Shown here piece after piece: positions 1 through 5,718 of a stretch of 5,856 nucleotides of DNA. Each line of letters starts with the position of its first letter. The first letter of the stretch is position 1. The position numbers were made by a program, and so were the translations under genes. The notes under the pieces are model-generated. The model worked only from the letters and a program-made list of their open reading frames with translations, was not told the origin of the DNA and ran no database searches. Source of the DNA: CAIJXO01 sp964485905 (GTDB taxonomy: Bacteria; Patescibacteriota; Minisyncoccia; Phycocordibacterales; GWA1-40-21); contig CAZAJY010000039.1 in NCBI GenBank assembly GCA_964485905.1, positions 1 to 5,856 on the forward strand. Direction: 5' to 3'.

Positions 1-35
1 AAAAGGTCGAAATTACAACTAATTAACTGTCAATT

Positions 36-60
36 ATGTTCCCTAGCTTGAACATTTTTT
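36..60. terminator. weak hairpin behind metK, possible terminator
   Basis: The arms ATGTTC (36-41) and GAACAT (50-55) form a 6-bp stem with an 8-nt loop. On the plus strand the stem runs into a T-run (55-60), as an intrinsic terminator would. On the minus strand, where metK ends at 59, the tail is AATTGAC rather than a U-run, so it would be a poor metK terminator. It may stop a convergent transcript coming from beyond the left edge. The stem is short and not G+C-rich, so the call is weak. The remaining bases 1-35 show nothing recognisable. Confidence 0.35.
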
Positions 61-1009
61 ACTTCCAGCTAAATCCCCTCCCAAAATGGCCCCAAGTACA
101 AGTGTTAGCGTACTTTACTTGGTCTAATTTCAAATATTTTCGAATTCCGGCTGGAGTCAAATCATAATTTTTTATTTCCTGCTCTACGCCATCTATTACC
201 ACACTCGCCATTACAGGTTCAGCTTTACCAATAGCATAAGCCAACTTTACAAAAACTTCTTTGGCTTTATTTTTCTTTAATAGATCAACAGCAATTCTTC
301 GGGCCATATAAGCAGCGGAGCGATCCACCTTAGTAACATCCTTACCAGAAAAAGAACCGCCACCAATTGTAAATTCTGGACCATAATTATCTACAATTAA
401 TTTCCGGCCAGATAAACCAGTATCAGCGTCAAATCCACCTAGAGTCCATTCCCCTGCCGGATTTAATAAATATTCTTCGGCTTTAATTATTTTCTTTACT
501 AATGGTAATAATTCTTTATTTTTAGTATTTTGAAAACTTACAACTACTTTAGTCACTTTTTTATCTTCAATTGTTACCTGGGTCTTACCATCACAAGGGT
601 ATTTTTTATAAACTTCCATACACAAATTTCTGGCTAATTCATATTCCAAAGGCATAAGATTTTTCGTCTCATTACAGGCATAACCCTTCATAATCCCCTG
701 ATCACCAGCTCCACCGGTGTCCACCCCATTAGCAATATCTGGGCTTTGTTTAACCAAGTTTATTATAATCTTATAATCTGCTCCAACAATTTTTTTAACA
801 ACTTTTTCAATGTCTGGATTTCCTTTACTGGTTATCTCACCATTAATAGTCACTAATTTATGTCCTCCCATTACTTCTACCGCCACACGACTATTTTTAT
901 CTTCTGCTAAAAAAGCATCTAGAATAGAATCGGCAATAAAATCACAAATTTTGTCGGGATGACTTGGGCTAACAAATTCCGCGGTCCTAACATTTATTTT
1001 CTTTGACAT
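59..1009 (-). CDS. metK: S-adenosylmethionine synthetase (methionine adenosyltransferase), compact form
   Basis: This cytoplasmic enzyme makes S-adenosylmethionine from ATP and methionine, releasing phosphate and pyrophosphate. The 316-residue product carries the family signatures in order: HPDK (17-20, with catalytic His17 and Asp19), GAGDQG (100-105, Asp103), KTQVT (142-146), DTGLSGRK (196-203), GGGSFSGKD (216-224) and KVDRSAAY (227-234), ending near HFGR (308-311). Residues equivalent to E. coli Lys165, Arg244, Lys245, Lys265, Lys269 and Asp271 are all present, so it should be active. It is roughly 70 residues shorter than the usual 380-400. The active-site lid between SPDI and GAGDQG is short and the usual C-terminal extension is missing. 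The ATG at 1009 gives a canonical N-terminus. No Shine-Dalgarno sequence precedes it, only an A/T leader. A SAM-I riboswitch lies immediately upstream, which independently confirms the assignment and implies feedback by the product. Confidence 0.96.
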   Translation of the reverse strand: MSKKINVRTAEFVSPSHPDKICDFIADSILDAFLAEDKNSRVAVEVMGGHKLVTINGEITSKGNPDIEKVVKKIVGADYKIIINLVKQSPDIANGVDTGGAGDQGIMKGYACNETKNLMPLEYELARNLCMEVYKKYPCDGKTQVTIEDKKVTKVVVSFQNTKNKELLPLVKKIIKAEEYLLNPAGEWTLGGFDADTGLSGRKLIVDNYGPEFTIGGGSFSGKDVTKVDRSAAYMARRIAVDLLKKNKAKEVFVKLAYAIGKAEPVMASVVIDGVEQEIKNYDLTPAGIRKYLKLDQVKYANTCTWGHFGRGFSWK

Positions 1010-1019
1010 TTTTTTAAAT

Positions 1020-1041
1020 AAAAAACCTGTTTATAAACAGG
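1020..1041 (-). terminator. intrinsic terminator of the metK riboswitch
   Basis: On the minus strand a perfect 16-nt palindrome (1026-1041; arms CCTGTT and AACAGG, loop TATA) is followed directly by six T (1020-1025). It lies between the SAM-I aptamer and the metK start codon at 1009, the place expected for the expression platform of a transcriptional OFF switch. Its first two bases are shared with the alternative antiterminator stem at 1040-1064. Confidence 0.85.
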
Positions 1042-1064
1042 AAAGACTTTCGACTCATCTTTCC
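1040..1064 (-). promoter_or_regulatory. antiterminator stem of the metK riboswitch
   Basis: GGAAAGA (1058-1064) is perfectly complementary to TCTTTCC (1040-1046) on the minus strand, an uninterrupted 7-bp pairing. Forming it consumes the P4 3' side, traps the P1 3' strand (GATGAGT, 1053-1059) and takes the first CC of the terminator arm. It is therefore mutually exclusive with the SAM-bound aptamer, and it weakens the terminator. Low SAM should favour this fold and readthrough into metK. The pairing is seen directly in the sequence; the switching behaviour is inferred from known S-box leaders. Confidence 0.7.
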
Positions 1065-1149
1065 CTTACGGGTTGGAATTAGCACTTTGCTTTTGCAAGT
1101 TGCTGAGCAGATCCTCGGGCCAAATCCCTCCCTGCTACTCTTAATAAAC
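1053..1149 (-). ncRNA. SAM-I (S-box) riboswitch aptamer upstream of metK
   Basis: Read on the minus strand, this leader shows the conserved S-box order. The P1 5' strand GTTTATT precedes AAGAG. Then come GGAGGGA with TTGGCCCGA (P2 internal loop and pseudoknot loop), CAGCAAC, and the P3 hairpin ACTTGC-AAAA-GCAAAGT, with an unpaired A on its 3' side. GTGCTAATTCC follows, then the P4 hairpin CCC-GTAA-GGG, AAAGATGAG and the P1 3' strand GATGAGT. P1 closes with 7 pairs, some of them G-U. The aptamer binds SAM and, with the terminator and antiterminator downstream, should switch metK off when SAM is abundant. Class SAM-I is chosen over SAM-II, III or IV because of the GCTAATTCC and AAAGATGAG blocks. 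An apparent 60-codon reading frame over 1079-1261 is an accident of this RNA. Confidence 0.93.
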
Positions 1150-1169
1150 TAATATTTAGTTGTCCATTT

Positions 1170-1197
1170 ATTATAACAAAGTCTATTATAAAAGCAA
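1170..1197 (-). promoter_or_regulatory. sigma-70-type promoter of metK
   Basis: A perfect -10 TATAAT lies at 1170-1175 on the minus strand, with a weaker -35 TTGCTT at 1192-1197 and a 16-nt spacer. Predicted transcription start is near 1163, about 14 nt before the first riboswitch pair, so the whole aptamer is transcribed and little else. The A/T-rich stretch to 1234 upstream holds no other clear signal. Confidence 0.65.
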
Positions 1198-1234
1198 ATG
1201 TAAAAATATAAAAATTATTCTTTTGAAACAAAAC

Positions 1235-1267
1235 AAAACCGCGCCTCCCTCCTGAAAGCACGGTTTT
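1235..1267 (-). terminator. intrinsic terminator after the 154-aa gene
   Basis: On the minus strand the arms AAAACCGTGC (1258-1267) and GCGCGGTTTT (1235-1244) pair over 10 positions including one T-G wobble, with a 13-nt loop, and are followed by GTTTTGTTTTG. On the plus strand the wobble becomes a C-A mismatch, so the minus orientation is the better terminator. It lies about 30 bases beyond the stop codon of the 154-aa gene and separates that gene from the metK promoter. Confidence 0.75.
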
Positions 1268-1297
1268 TCTATTCTCAGGGGTGACACCACCATCGTT

Positions 1298-1762
1298 TTA
1301 CCCAATCAATCTTCTGGCGATGTCTTCAGCCACCTTGAGATGCTCATCTTTCAAAAAATGTGCACGGCTAAGGACAACATCCGCTTTGTTTTTTTTCGCC
1401 TTTCCTCCCAACTTCCCAGAATAGAGATCGATGGTTACAATTCGACTGTTAAAACGGAAAAAACAGTCAACGCCCAAACGATCCAAGTGTGTGCCAACAC
1501 AGATAAAGAACTGCAGAGTTCCTTGGTGCCCAGCTGAATGTAGGCGGTCTTCGATGTAATCAAAGATCTCCTGGGCTAATTTAGTCTTGGGGTGAAAAGG
1601 ATCACAACCAAGCTGTTGCTGTATTACCATCGCCTGCCTTAAGGCGTTCCGAAAACGTAAGCACTTACCCCTTCGGTGTTTAGGATCAACGCTCTTATAA
1701 GAGCAACCGAGGAATAGTGTCTCGAAACCATAACCATCACCTTCGGCAATTGGAATATTCAA
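1298..1762 (-). CDS. uncharacterised 154-aa protein
   Basis: I do not recognise this protein. It is soluble-looking: no signal peptide, no membrane segment. The N-terminal third is basic (HRR at 29-31, RFR at 36-38). The middle looks helical (AQEIFDYIEDRLHSAG, 63-78). The C-terminal part has alternating hydrophobic segments with charged residues: GVD (97-99), RIVTIDLYSGK (107-117) and KNKADVVLS (124-132), then a helical end. Five cysteines (20, 34, 53, 88, 100) do not form an obvious metal site. The Asp99...Asp112...Lys spacing faintly recalls PD-(D/E)xK nucleases, but no clean motif is present. The start is TTG at 1762, because an in-frame TAA lies seven codons upstream with no ATG between, and a GGGGG ribosome site sits 4 nt before it. 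It has its own promoter and terminator. G+C is about 45%, clearly above its neighbours, hinting at a different origin. Confidence 0.72.
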   Translation of the reverse strand: MNIPIAEGDGYGFETLFLGCSYKSVDPKHRRGKCLRFRNALRQAMVIQQQLGCDPFHPKTKLAQEIFDYIEDRLHSAGHQGTLQFFICVGTHLDRLGVDCFFRFNSRIVTIDLYSGKLGGKAKKNKADVVLSRAHFLKDEHLKVAEDIARRLIG

Positions 1763-1765
1763 TAT

Positions 1766-1771
1766 ACCCCC
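1766..1771 (-). promoter_or_regulatory. ribosome binding site deciding the TTG start
   Basis: AGGGGG lies four bases before the TTG at 1762 on the minus strand. It can pair with the CCUCC core of 16S rRNA with one G-U pair. The spacing is short, but no other start codon exists between the upstream in-frame stop and this TTG, so the site supports the unusual start. Confidence 0.5.
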
Positions 1772-1802
1772 TGTTAAGTGTTAGAGAACAACGGCCCACC
1801 AT

Positions 1803-1831
1803 ATTATAGTCCCACGGAAGAGCTTAATCAA
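1803..1831 (-). promoter_or_regulatory. strong sigma-70-type promoter of the 154-aa gene
   Basis: A perfect -10 TATAAT (1803-1808) and a -35 TTGATT (1826-1831) are separated by exactly 17 nt on the minus strand. Predicted start of transcription is near 1796, giving a leader of about 34 nt before the TTG start. This is the best-formed promoter in the window. It lies just past the secA stop codon, so the gene does not depend on secA readthrough. No terminator is visible between secA and this promoter. Confidence 0.75.
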
Positions 1832-1847
1832 CTAATTTTATCCACTT

Positions 1848-4379
1848 TTATTTACCACAGCACTTTTTATATTTTTTATCAGAACCACATGGGCATAAAT
1901 CATTACGGCCAATCTTGCTTTGCTTTTGACCAATGACAACAACATTTTCTTTATTACTCTCTTTATCTTCTGTCCCTCCACCGGCCAAAACCATATGCTT
2001 TTGTGTATCCTTTAATTCTTGTTCTTGTCGGGCATAAGCGCCAGCACCAATATTAGGCAGAATTTTTAAAATCTGATCATTAACTGCCTCATTCATTTCT
2101 CTAAATAAACGTAGGCCTTCTTTCTTGTATTCTACCAATGGATCACGCTGACCATAGGCCCGCAAGTTTACTGATGAACGAGTATAATCCATTATTTCCA
2201 AATGGTCCACCCAAAACATATCAATGGACTGGAGTAATAATATTTTAGCGATGCGATAAAATTCTTCTTCACCCAAAAGTTTAATCTTATCTACCACCAT
2301 TTTGGCTATCTGCCCATCAGTATCAACAGGATTAATCACTTCATCTAATTTCTCCCGCACCATTTCTTTGTCACCCAAGAGCACAGAGCGTCTTCTTTCA
2401 TAAACCATTTTTCTTTGATAATTTAGAACGTCATCATATTCCAAGACATGTTTTCGTGAGTCAAAATTAAAACCTTCAATTTTTGTTTGAGCGGTCTCCA
2501 AAGAGCGAGTAATTAAGGAATTCTCAATTGGTTGATCTTCTGCCAAACCAAATCGCCCCATTAATTTTTTAATAGTATCAGAAGCAAAAATCCGCATGAG
2601 AGAATCCTCCAATGACACATAGAACTGTGTTTCGCCGGGATCACCCTGACGACCCGCGCGCCCGCGCAACTGATTATCAATTCTTCTGGCTTCATGCCTT
2701 TCGGTTCCAATAACACATAGGCCACCTAGACTTTTTACTTCTTCATATTTTTCTTTATCAAAAGGCACACCGCCCAATTTAATATCCACACCACGACCCG
2801 CCATGTTGGTGGCCACGGTCACCCCGGTCTTATGTCCAGCCTGAGCTACTATTTCGCCTTCTTTTTCATGATTCTTAGCATTAAGAACATTATGTTTTAC
2901 CCCGGCCCTTGATAAATAAGCAGAGAGAATTTCATTTTTTTCGATAGACACCGTCCCGATTAATACCGGCTGACCCTTTTCTTGTAACTCCCTAACCTTT
3001 TTTGCCAAAGCAATAAATTTGCCATTTTCTGTCTGGAAGATTAAATCATTTTTATCCGCTCTCTTTATTTCTTTATTTGTTGGAATAGAAAAAGTTTCAA
3101 TATGATAAACTTTGTAAAACTCTTCCTCCGAAGTCAGTGCCGTTCCCGTCATACCTGACAATTTTTTATAAAGACGAAAATAATTTTGGAAAGTAATAGA
3201 TGCAAAAGTTCGACTTTCTTTTTGAATTTTTACACCTTCTTTAGCCTCAATAGCCTGATGTAAACCTTCAGACCAGCGACGACCTGGTTGCAATCGCCCA
3301 GTAAATTCATCCACGATAATTATCTCTTCTGTTCCATCACTTCCCGCCTTAACAACATAATCTGTATCTTTTTCAAATAAAGCCTTGGCGCGTGTTGCTG
3401 TCTCCAAATGATGCACATATTTAATCCCCGCATCAGTATAAATATTTTCCAAACCTAGAGCTTTTTCGGCCTTAGAAATACCAGCATCGGTTAATTGAAT
3501 CGCTTTCAATTTTTCATCAACCGTAAAATCTTCGTCTTTCTTAAAAGTTTGCACAATATTAGCAAATTTCACATATAAATCACCAGATTCAGCTGTTGGT
3601 GCAGAAATAATTAAGGGCGTTCTGGCTTCATCAATTAAAATCGAATCTACTTCATCAACAATCGCAAAATTATATTCACGTTGTCGTAAATCCTTTTCGG
3701 CATATTCAATATTATCGCGCAGATAATCAAAACCAAATTCATTATTTGTTCCATAGGTGATATCGGCTCCATAGGCCTCTCGACGAGTGCAAGGTTTAAG
3801 AAAATCATATATAATTTTAAAAGAACCCAGTTCATCTCTTTCCTTATCTTCTTTTTCTTCTAGACTTTTATTAGAAATATGTTTGACATCATATAAAAAA
3901 GAACTTTCATGATTTATCACCCCAACTGTCAAGCCAAGAAAATCATAAATCTGTCCCATCCATACAGCATCACGACGAGATAAATAATCGTTGACAGTCA
4001 CAATATGTACACCATGACCCGACAAAGCATTTAAATATGCCGGCAGGGTCGCCACCAAAGTTTTTCCTTCTCCAGTTCGCATCTCGGCAATTCCACCTTT
4101 GTTTAAAATCATTCCACCAATTAACTGAACATCAAAATGTCTTTCGCCTAAAGTTCGCTGTGCCGCTTCACGGACAACGGCAAAAGCTTCTGGTAAAATC
4201 TGCTCCAAAATCTCCCCCTTACTAAATCTATCTTTAAACTCCCTGGTTTTAGCTTTTAAATCAACATCAGAAAGTGCTTTTACCCCCTCTTCTAGAGCAT
4301 TAATTTGAGCTACTATTGGCCAAAAAGGCTTAATAGCCTTAGCATATTTATCCCCAAAAATACTCTTTAAAAACGACAT
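1848..4379 (-). CDS. secA: protein translocase ATPase subunit SecA
   Basis: SecA is the ATPase motor that pushes preproteins through SecYEG at the cytoplasmic membrane face. The 843-residue product has a canonical N-terminus (MSFLKSIFGDKY, ATG at 4379). Its domains in order are NBD1 with the Walker A loop TGEGKT (102-107) and the Walker B/DEAD-like VDEVD (241-245); a preprotein cross-linking region at about 258-400; NBD2 with NMAGRGVDIKLGG (525-537) and the arginine-finger motif QLRGRAGRQGD (570-580); and the helical scaffold with LEYDDVLNYQR (646-656), FWVDHL (722-727) and LRAYGQRDPL (739-748). It ends in a zinc-binding SEC-C tail, C829-x-C831-x8-C840-C841. Two features are unusual. About 35 extra residues (roughly 160-198) lie in NBD1 before ADITYGTNNEFGFDYLRDN. 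The wing region between the scaffold segments (about 665-715) is several tens of residues shorter than in B. subtilis. Total length is nevertheless normal. No Shine-Dalgarno sequence precedes the start. Confidence 0.98.
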   Translation of the reverse strand: MSFLKSIFGDKYAKAIKPFWPIVAQINALEEGVKALSDVDLKAKTREFKDRFSKGEILEQILPEAFAVVREAAQRTLGERHFDVQLIGGMILNKGGIAEMRTGEGKTLVATLPAYLNALSGHGVHIVTVNDYLSRRDAVWMGQIYDFLGLTVGVINHESSFLYDVKHISNKSLEEKEDKERDELGSFKIIYDFLKPCTRREAYGADITYGTNNEFGFDYLRDNIEYAEKDLRQREYNFAIVDEVDSILIDEARTPLIISAPTAESGDLYVKFANIVQTFKKDEDFTVDEKLKAIQLTDAGISKAEKALGLENIYTDAGIKYVHHLETATRAKALFEKDTDYVVKAGSDGTEEIIIVDEFTGRLQPGRRWSEGLHQAIEAKEGVKIQKESRTFASITFQNYFRLYKKLSGMTGTALTSEEEFYKVYHIETFSIPTNKEIKRADKNDLIFQTENGKFIALAKKVRELQEKGQPVLIGTVSIEKNEILSAYLSRAGVKHNVLNAKNHEKEGEIVAQAGHKTGVTVATNMAGRGVDIKLGGVPFDKEKYEEVKSLGGLCVIGTERHEARRIDNQLRGRAGRQGDPGETQFYVSLEDSLMRIFASDTIKKLMGRFGLAEDQPIENSLITRSLETAQTKIEGFNFDSRKHVLEYDDVLNYQRKMVYERRRSVLLGDKEMVREKLDEVINPVDTDGQIAKMVVDKIKLLGEEEFYRIAKILLLQSIDMFWVDHLEIMDYTRSSVNLRAYGQRDPLVEYKKEGLRLFREMNEAVNDQILKILPNIGAGAYARQEQELKDTQKHMVLAGGGTEDKESNKENVVVIGQKQSKIGRNDLCPCGSDKKYKKCCGK

Positions 4380-4388
4380 AATATTAGT

Positions 4389-4397
4389 ATTCTATCA
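4389..4397 (-). promoter_or_regulatory. extended -10 promoter of secA, almost leaderless
   Basis: On the minus strand TGATAGAAT fits an extended -10 (TGn followed by TAGAAT, 4389-4394). No convincing -35 is present. The position 17 nt upstream reads GTGTTT, inside the terminator arm. Only nine bases separate the hexamer from the secA ATG at 4379, so transcription should begin about 0-4 nt before the start codon. That agrees with the absence of a Shine-Dalgarno sequence. Confidence 0.5.
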
Positions 4398-4408
4398 TAT
4401 TTGGACAT

Positions 4409-4441
4409 AAAAAACACCCCGATAATATCGGGGTGTTTTTT
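4409..4441 (-). terminator. perfect-dyad intrinsic terminator between the lysine-rich gene and secA
   Basis: The 16-base arms 4409-4424 and 4426-4441 are exact inverted repeats around a single central A. The G+C core is ACACCCCGA against TCGGGGTGT, with a loop of about five bases, flanked by an A-run and a T-run of six each. It works in both directions, but as all genes here run leftward its main role should be to end the murB/lysine-rich peptide transcript just before the secA promoter. It begins 7 bases past the small gene's stop codon. Confidence 0.9.
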
Positions 4442-4447
4442 AAAGAA

Positions 4448-4528
4448 TTATCTCTTCTTTCCTTTCTTCTTCTTTGCTGTTTTCTTGGTTTTCTTCTTTG
4501 CTGCCTTTCGAGCTTTCTTTTTTGCCAT
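4448..4528 (-). CDS. 26-residue lysine-rich basic peptide
   Basis: A short ORF (ATG at 4528, TAA at 4448-4450) encodes 26 residues, of which 15 are Lys, 2 Arg and 5 Ala, with the rest Met, Thr and Gly. It begins MAKKKARKAAKKK and ends KKKKGKKR. This is the composition of histone H1/HU-type basic tails and of the most basic small ribosomal proteins, so nucleic acid or ribosome binding is a plausible but unproven role. Support for it being real: an ATG start, a promoter-like TATAAT upstream (4649-4654), and a perfect terminator 7 bases past its stop. Against: no Shine-Dalgarno sequence, and an A-rich strand can produce such an ORF by chance. Both AAA and AAG are used, with GCA/GCT, ACC/ACA, CGA/AGA and GGA mixed in, so it is not a simple trinucleotide repeat. 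Confidence 0.6.
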   Translation of the reverse strand: MAKKKARKAAKKKTKKTAKKKKGKKR

Positions 4529-4648
4529 AGTAGTTATTAAGTTTTTCAAATTTTCTTTTTAAAAATTTTTAAACTTATTTTAAATTAATTTTTTCCTAAC
4601 GAGCCCGTGATTTTCTTCGACCAAAAAGTTTTAAAAAACCACTGAACT

Positions 4649-4678
4649 ATTATAATAATATCTCAAATAAAAAAACAA
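4649..4678 (-). promoter_or_regulatory. putative promoter of the lysine-rich peptide gene
   Basis: The minus strand has a perfect -10 TATAAT (4649-4654) and a -35 TTGTTT (4673-4678) with an 18-nt spacer. The predicted start near 4642 would give a long leader of about 113 nt, very A/T-rich apart from a short ACGGGCTCG patch near 4600. The neighbourhood is so AT-rich that a TATAAT match carries limited weight. No terminator is seen after murB, so readthrough from murB is an alternative source of transcript. Confidence 0.45.
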
Positions 4679-4701
4679 TACAATCGTTTTTATAAAAAAA
4701 C

Positions 4702-4710
4702 TGTGGATAA
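4702..4710 (-). promoter_or_regulatory. DnaA-box sequence next to the murB stop
   Basis: TTATCCACA on the minus strand is an exact match to the DnaA box consensus and touches the murB stop codon (4711-4713). It is a single site. The only other near-match I found is TTATCCACT at 1838-1846 on the plus strand, just past the secA stop. Without a cluster or dnaA/dnaN nearby this is not evidence for an origin. It may be chance or an isolated DnaA-binding site. Confidence 0.35.
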
Positions 4711-5712
4711 CTATTCTACTTTCTCAACCTCTTCTTCAATTTTAATTCCCGTTTTTTCTTTTACAATCTTTTTTATCTTTTCAGAAAAAATTTTTATCTC
4801 TTCAGCCGTAGCGCCACCAAAATTTACTAAGACGATCGGTTGTTTATCATATAAACCGATATTTCCTTCTTTATACCCCTTTAATTCACAAATTTTATCG
4901 AAAATCCAAGCTAAAGAGACCTTTACTCTTCCTTTTTCCTCTGGAAAACCTGGTAAATCCAAAAATTTCTCTTTTAATTCCTTGTATTTTTCTTGACTAA
5001 TAATTGGATTTTTAAAAAAAGAACCAGCAGTACCGACTTTATGCCAATCAGGTAATTTTTCAGCCCTAATCTGAAGGACAACTTCTCTAATTTTAAAGAG
5101 CGTAATATTTGCTTCTCCTTCTAATTTCTTTTTTAAACCAGTATAATTAATATCAAAGATAGGTTTTTTGCTTAGTTTAAAAGTCACACTTGTAATAATA
5201 TATTTTTTACTCTTCTTAAAGATACTAGAGCGATAAGCAAACTGGCAATCATTATTTTTTAAAACAAATTTCTTACCATTAGATAAATTTAGACCAGACA
5301 CAGATAATAAAATATCTTTTATCTCTACACCATAGGCTCCAGCATTTTGAACAACTGATCCACCAACTGTACCTGGAATACCTGACAAATTTTCCAGTCC
5401 GGATAAATTTCTCATTACTGAAAGATTAATAATATCATCTAAAATTTCTCCAGCGCCAACAGTCAAAATCTCGCCTTGAAATTTAATTCCCTTGATTTCA
5501 TTCTTAATAACCAGTCCAGAAAAATGATGCTCGGCTATTAATACATTTGAACCGCCACCCAAAATGAAGACCGATAATTTACGGCTTTTGGCAAAAATAA
5601 AAATCTCATGAAAATCTTCTTCGTTTTTTACTACGACAAAATATCGGGCGTGACCACCAATCCTAAAGGTGGTTAAATCTTTTAATAAAATATTTTCTTG
5701 AATTTTTATCAT
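4711..5712 (-). CDS. murB: UDP-N-acetylmuramate dehydrogenase (UDP-N-acetylenolpyruvoylglucosamine reductase)
   Basis: MurB is the cytoplasmic FAD enzyme that uses NADPH to reduce UDP-GlcNAc-enolpyruvate to UDP-MurNAc, the second committed step of peptidoglycan synthesis. The 333-residue product matches the family's length. Visible signatures are TTFRIGGHA (14-22), the FAD-binding LGGGSNVLI (51-59), GIPGTVGGSVVQNAGAYG (111-128), YRSSIFK (160-166), GSFFKNP (230-236) with Ser231 as the expected proton donor, and KQPIVLVN (290-297). An acidic IEEEV near the C-terminus (325-329) supplies the conserved catalytic glutamate. The order and the LPD...AGSFFKNP region resemble the E. coli (type I) form. 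The ATG at 5712 gives the usual N-terminus, and an in-frame stop lies 15 codons upstream with no other usual start codon between. The nearest strong ribosome site is separated from the ATG by a hairpin. A peptidoglycan wall is implied. Confidence 0.96.
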   Translation of the reverse strand: MIKIQENILLKDLTTFRIGGHARYFVVVKNEEDFHEIFIFAKSRKLSVFILGGGSNVLIAEHHFSGLVIKNEIKGIKFQGEILTVGAGEILDDIINLSVMRNLSGLENLSGIPGTVGGSVVQNAGAYGVEIKDILLSVSGLNLSNGKKFVLKNNDCQFAYRSSIFKKSKKYIITSVTFKLSKKPIFDINYTGLKKKLEGEANITLFKIREVVLQIRAEKLPDWHKVGTAGSFFKNPIISQEKYKELKEKFLDLPGFPEEKGRVKVSLAWIFDKICELKGYKEGNIGLYDKQPIVLVNFGGATAEEIKIFSEKIKKIVKEKTGIKIEEEVEKVE

Positions 5713-5718
5713 CTTCTT

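Noticed and set aside
1079..1261. A 60-codon minus-strand reading frame between the 154-aa gene and metK
   Set aside because: It runs through the terminator, the metK promoter and the SAM-I aptamer, whose RNA conservation explains the sequence; the peptide has no recognisable features.
1370..1475. A PD-(D/E)xK nuclease motif in the 154-aa protein
   Set aside because: Asp99 and Asp112 are spaced suggestively, but the second motif reads IDLYSGK rather than (D/E)xK, so it is not called as a nuclease.
1340..1537. A plus-strand reading frame opposite the 154-aa gene
   Set aside because: It is antisense to a longer frame that has a promoter, a ribosome site and a terminator, and it has none of these itself.
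4541..4710. A replication origin
   Set aside because: There is only one perfect DnaA box and no cluster, no repeats, and no dnaA or dnaN nearby; AT-richness alone is not enough.
4703..4996. A 97-codon plus-strand reading frame rich in Phe and Ser
   Set aside because: It is a complementary-strand shadow of murB; the composition is that of antisense to a lysine/glutamate-rich protein.
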